Source: Actinoplanes sp. TBRC 11911
Lineage (GTDB): Bacteria > Actinomycetota > Actinomycetes > Mycobacteriales > Micromonosporaceae
DNA: 64,000 nt
Reading direction: 5' to 3'
Assembly: GCF_012933445.1 (NCBI RefSeq)
Contig: NZ_JABBNC010000010.1
Coordinates: 124,001 to 188,000 of the forward strand
Below are positions 62,854 to 64,000 of the stretch, piece after piece. The notes under the pieces are model-generated. The model saw nothing but the letters and a program-made list of their open reading frames with translations, ran no database searches and was not told the DNA's origin. The position numbers and the translations under genes are program-made. The first letter of the stretch is position 1, and each line of letters opens with the position of its first letter.

Positions 62854-64000
62854 TCAGGTGAGACCCCGGCGCGACGTGATGCCGGTCTTTGTGAAGATCT
62901 TGTGCAAGTGGTACTCGACCGTGCGGGCGCTCATGAACAACCGGATGCCGATCTCGGCGTTGGACAGGCCCTCGCCGGCCAGCCGGGCGATCTGCGACTC
63001 GCGGGCGGTCAGGTCGGTGCCGACCGCCGGGGCCCGCCGGGGTGCGGCCGCGCCGGTGGCCCGCAACTCGCGGCCGGCCCGCGCCGCGAACGCCTCGACG
63101 CCCATGCCGGTGAACAACTCATGGGCCGTCCGCAGCTGGTCACGCGCGTCGATACGGCGGCGTCCGCGGCGCAGCGCCTCGCCGTACAGGAGATGCGCGC
63201 GGGCCAGCTCGAACCGCAGCGACGTCCGGCCGAGGTGATCGATCGCGGTGCGGTACAACGATTCCGCCTCGTCGCCGTCGCACAGCAGGGCCCGCGAGCG
63301 CGCCTCGACGCCGCGAGCCCAGTCGGTGCCGGCACCCTCGGTGGTGGCGGCCAGCCGGTCGTACGCCTGGAACGCGAGTTTGCGGTGATTCGTCCGGACC
63401 GCGGCCTCGACCAGTTCGGCGGGCGCCCATTGGCCGGTGACGCCGGGCGCGGGCGGGTCGGCGCACACCCGGACGGCGGCCTCCCGCGCCTCCTGGTAGC
63501 GGCCCAGCCCGTTGCCGAGAACGGCCCGGCACCAGTCCCCGACCGACAGGCCCACGCCCTCGCGCCGCGCCGTCACCTCGTCGGTGGTGTCCCGGGCCAG
63601 CCGATCGAACACCGCCGGATCGCCGCGCCAGGCCGCGACCATGAGCCCGCCATAGTTCGTGACCTGCAGGCCGGTGGCCGCGATGATCGTGGCGACCTCC
63701 TCGCTGCGGTGCTCGGCGTCGGTCACCTCGCCGGCCAGCACGTGCATCGTGGCCCGCGTGCTCAGCGCGAGCGGCAGCACGGCGAGCGCCCCGGATTCGC
63801 GGGCCACCCGCACATAACGCTCCGCGAGCAGCACGCCGGAGCGGTCGTCCCACATGCCGAGCGCGACGATGAACGCCAGCCACAGCCACCGGAGCTCGTC
63901 CTCGACGGAGACGTCGTCCTCGGCGAACACCCGGACCGCCTCGCGCATCACCTCGCCCGCGGCGCCGTCGCCGGTGTAGTGCAGGGCGAGCGCGTCGAGC
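62854..64000 (-). CDS. LuxR-family transcriptional regulator, 5' end outside window
   Basis: Open to the right edge, 381 codons visible. Mostly TPR-like alpha helices ([48 protein letters not shown]), then a C-terminal LuxR helix-turn-helix [45 protein letters not shown]. This is the back half of a large ATP-binding LuxR (LAL/MalT-like) regulator; the NTPase part must lie to the right. Target genes unknown. Confidence 0.88.
   Translation of the reverse strand, partial: LDALALHYTGDGAAGEVMREAVRVFAEDDVSVEDELRWLWLAFIVALGMWDDRSGVLLAERYVRVARESGALAVLPLALSTRATMHVLAGEVTDAEHRSEEVATIIAATGLQVTNYGGLMVAAWRGDPAVFDRLARDTTDEVTARREGVGLSVGDWCRAVLGNGLGRYQEAREAAVRVCADPPAPGVTGQWAPAELVEAAVRTNHRKLAFQAYDRLAATTEGAGTDWARGVEARSRALLCDGDEAESLYRTAIDHLGRTSLRFELARAHLLYGEALRRGRRRIDARDQLRTAHELFTGMGVEAFAARAGRELRATGAAAPRRAPAVGTDLTARESQIARLAGEGLSNAEIGIRLFMSARTVEYHLHKIFTKTGITSRRGLT

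Overview
The window is high-GC actinobacterial chromosome. GC-rich third codon positions, many GTG starts and recurrent leaderless starts (a TANNNT-like -10, about 7 nt, then ATG/GTG) all point that way. Gene content (PASTA-less PknB-type kinase, DUF1707, Lrp-type regulator beside alanine dehydrogenase, ECF factor with SnoaL-like tail, selenocysteine formate dehydrogenase) fits a Micromonosporaceae/Actinoplanes-like soil actinomycete; the family placement is inference. No phage, plasmid or CRISPR block is visible.

Layout. 1-3.3 kb: partial STAS protein, secreted LamG protein, Ser/Thr kinase. 3.3-9.0 kb (minus): LacI regulator, a two-gene unit for a large surface protein and its cytoplasmic partner, MarR/MFS pair. 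9.1-11.9 kb: Lrp regulator divergent from alanine dehydrogenase, then an aldo/keto reductase. 13.5-17.5 kb: unknown protein, ferric-reductase-like flavocytochrome, phosphoribosyltransferase/hydrolase pair, Nudix. 17.5-21.8 kb: secreted polysaccharide deacetylase, then an operon of ABC ATPase, permease, histidine kinase and response regulator. 22.7-24.5 kb: Fe-S-type ArsR/SufR-like regulator divergent from a methyltransferase.

The functional core is a selenocysteine system spread over 17 kb: selA-selB (24.7-27.9 kb), tRNA-Sec and divergent selD with trmO and a flavin-oxidase-family gene (34.2-36.3 kb), and a formate dehydrogenase operon whose alpha subunit has an in-frame UGA at 38857 followed by a bacterial SECIS hairpin (38.3-43.5 kb). 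selA, selB, selC and selD make and insert the selenocysteine; the dehydrogenase is the only user seen here. Between them lie alkaline phosphatase, a DUF6394/potassium-channel pair and a two-domain LigD (phosphoesterase-polymerase). 43.5-50.6 kb holds AraC regulators (one frameshifted), a short-chain dehydrogenase, a quinone reductase and a ClpC-type ATPase. 50.8-61.9 kb holds small membrane proteins, an esterase, LysE/GAP-like exporter, RibD-like reductase with divergent ECF sigma factor, DUF1622 pair, DUF4331, RidA, a BBE flavoprotein and an orphan solute-binding lipoprotein. The window ends inside a LuxR regulator.

The most unusual signal is non-coding. Seven copies of a dispersed element (called A-G here; about 2.9, 12.8, 22.4, 33.8, 36.6, 51.9 and 62.5 kb) sit only in intergenic gaps. 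Each has a long central hairpin whose outer stem changes in a compensatory way between copies, flanked by arrays of 11-bp CCAC-NNN-GTGG dyads repeated every 20 bp while the linkers drift. Four copies also carry a distal ATATCCGATAT dyad. Copy C is split by a MITE-like insertion with 13-bp inverted ends and a 10-11 bp target duplication, itself filled with 62-bp hairpin repeats. I know of no described family that matches. Minisatellites, several in frame inside regulators, are also frequent.
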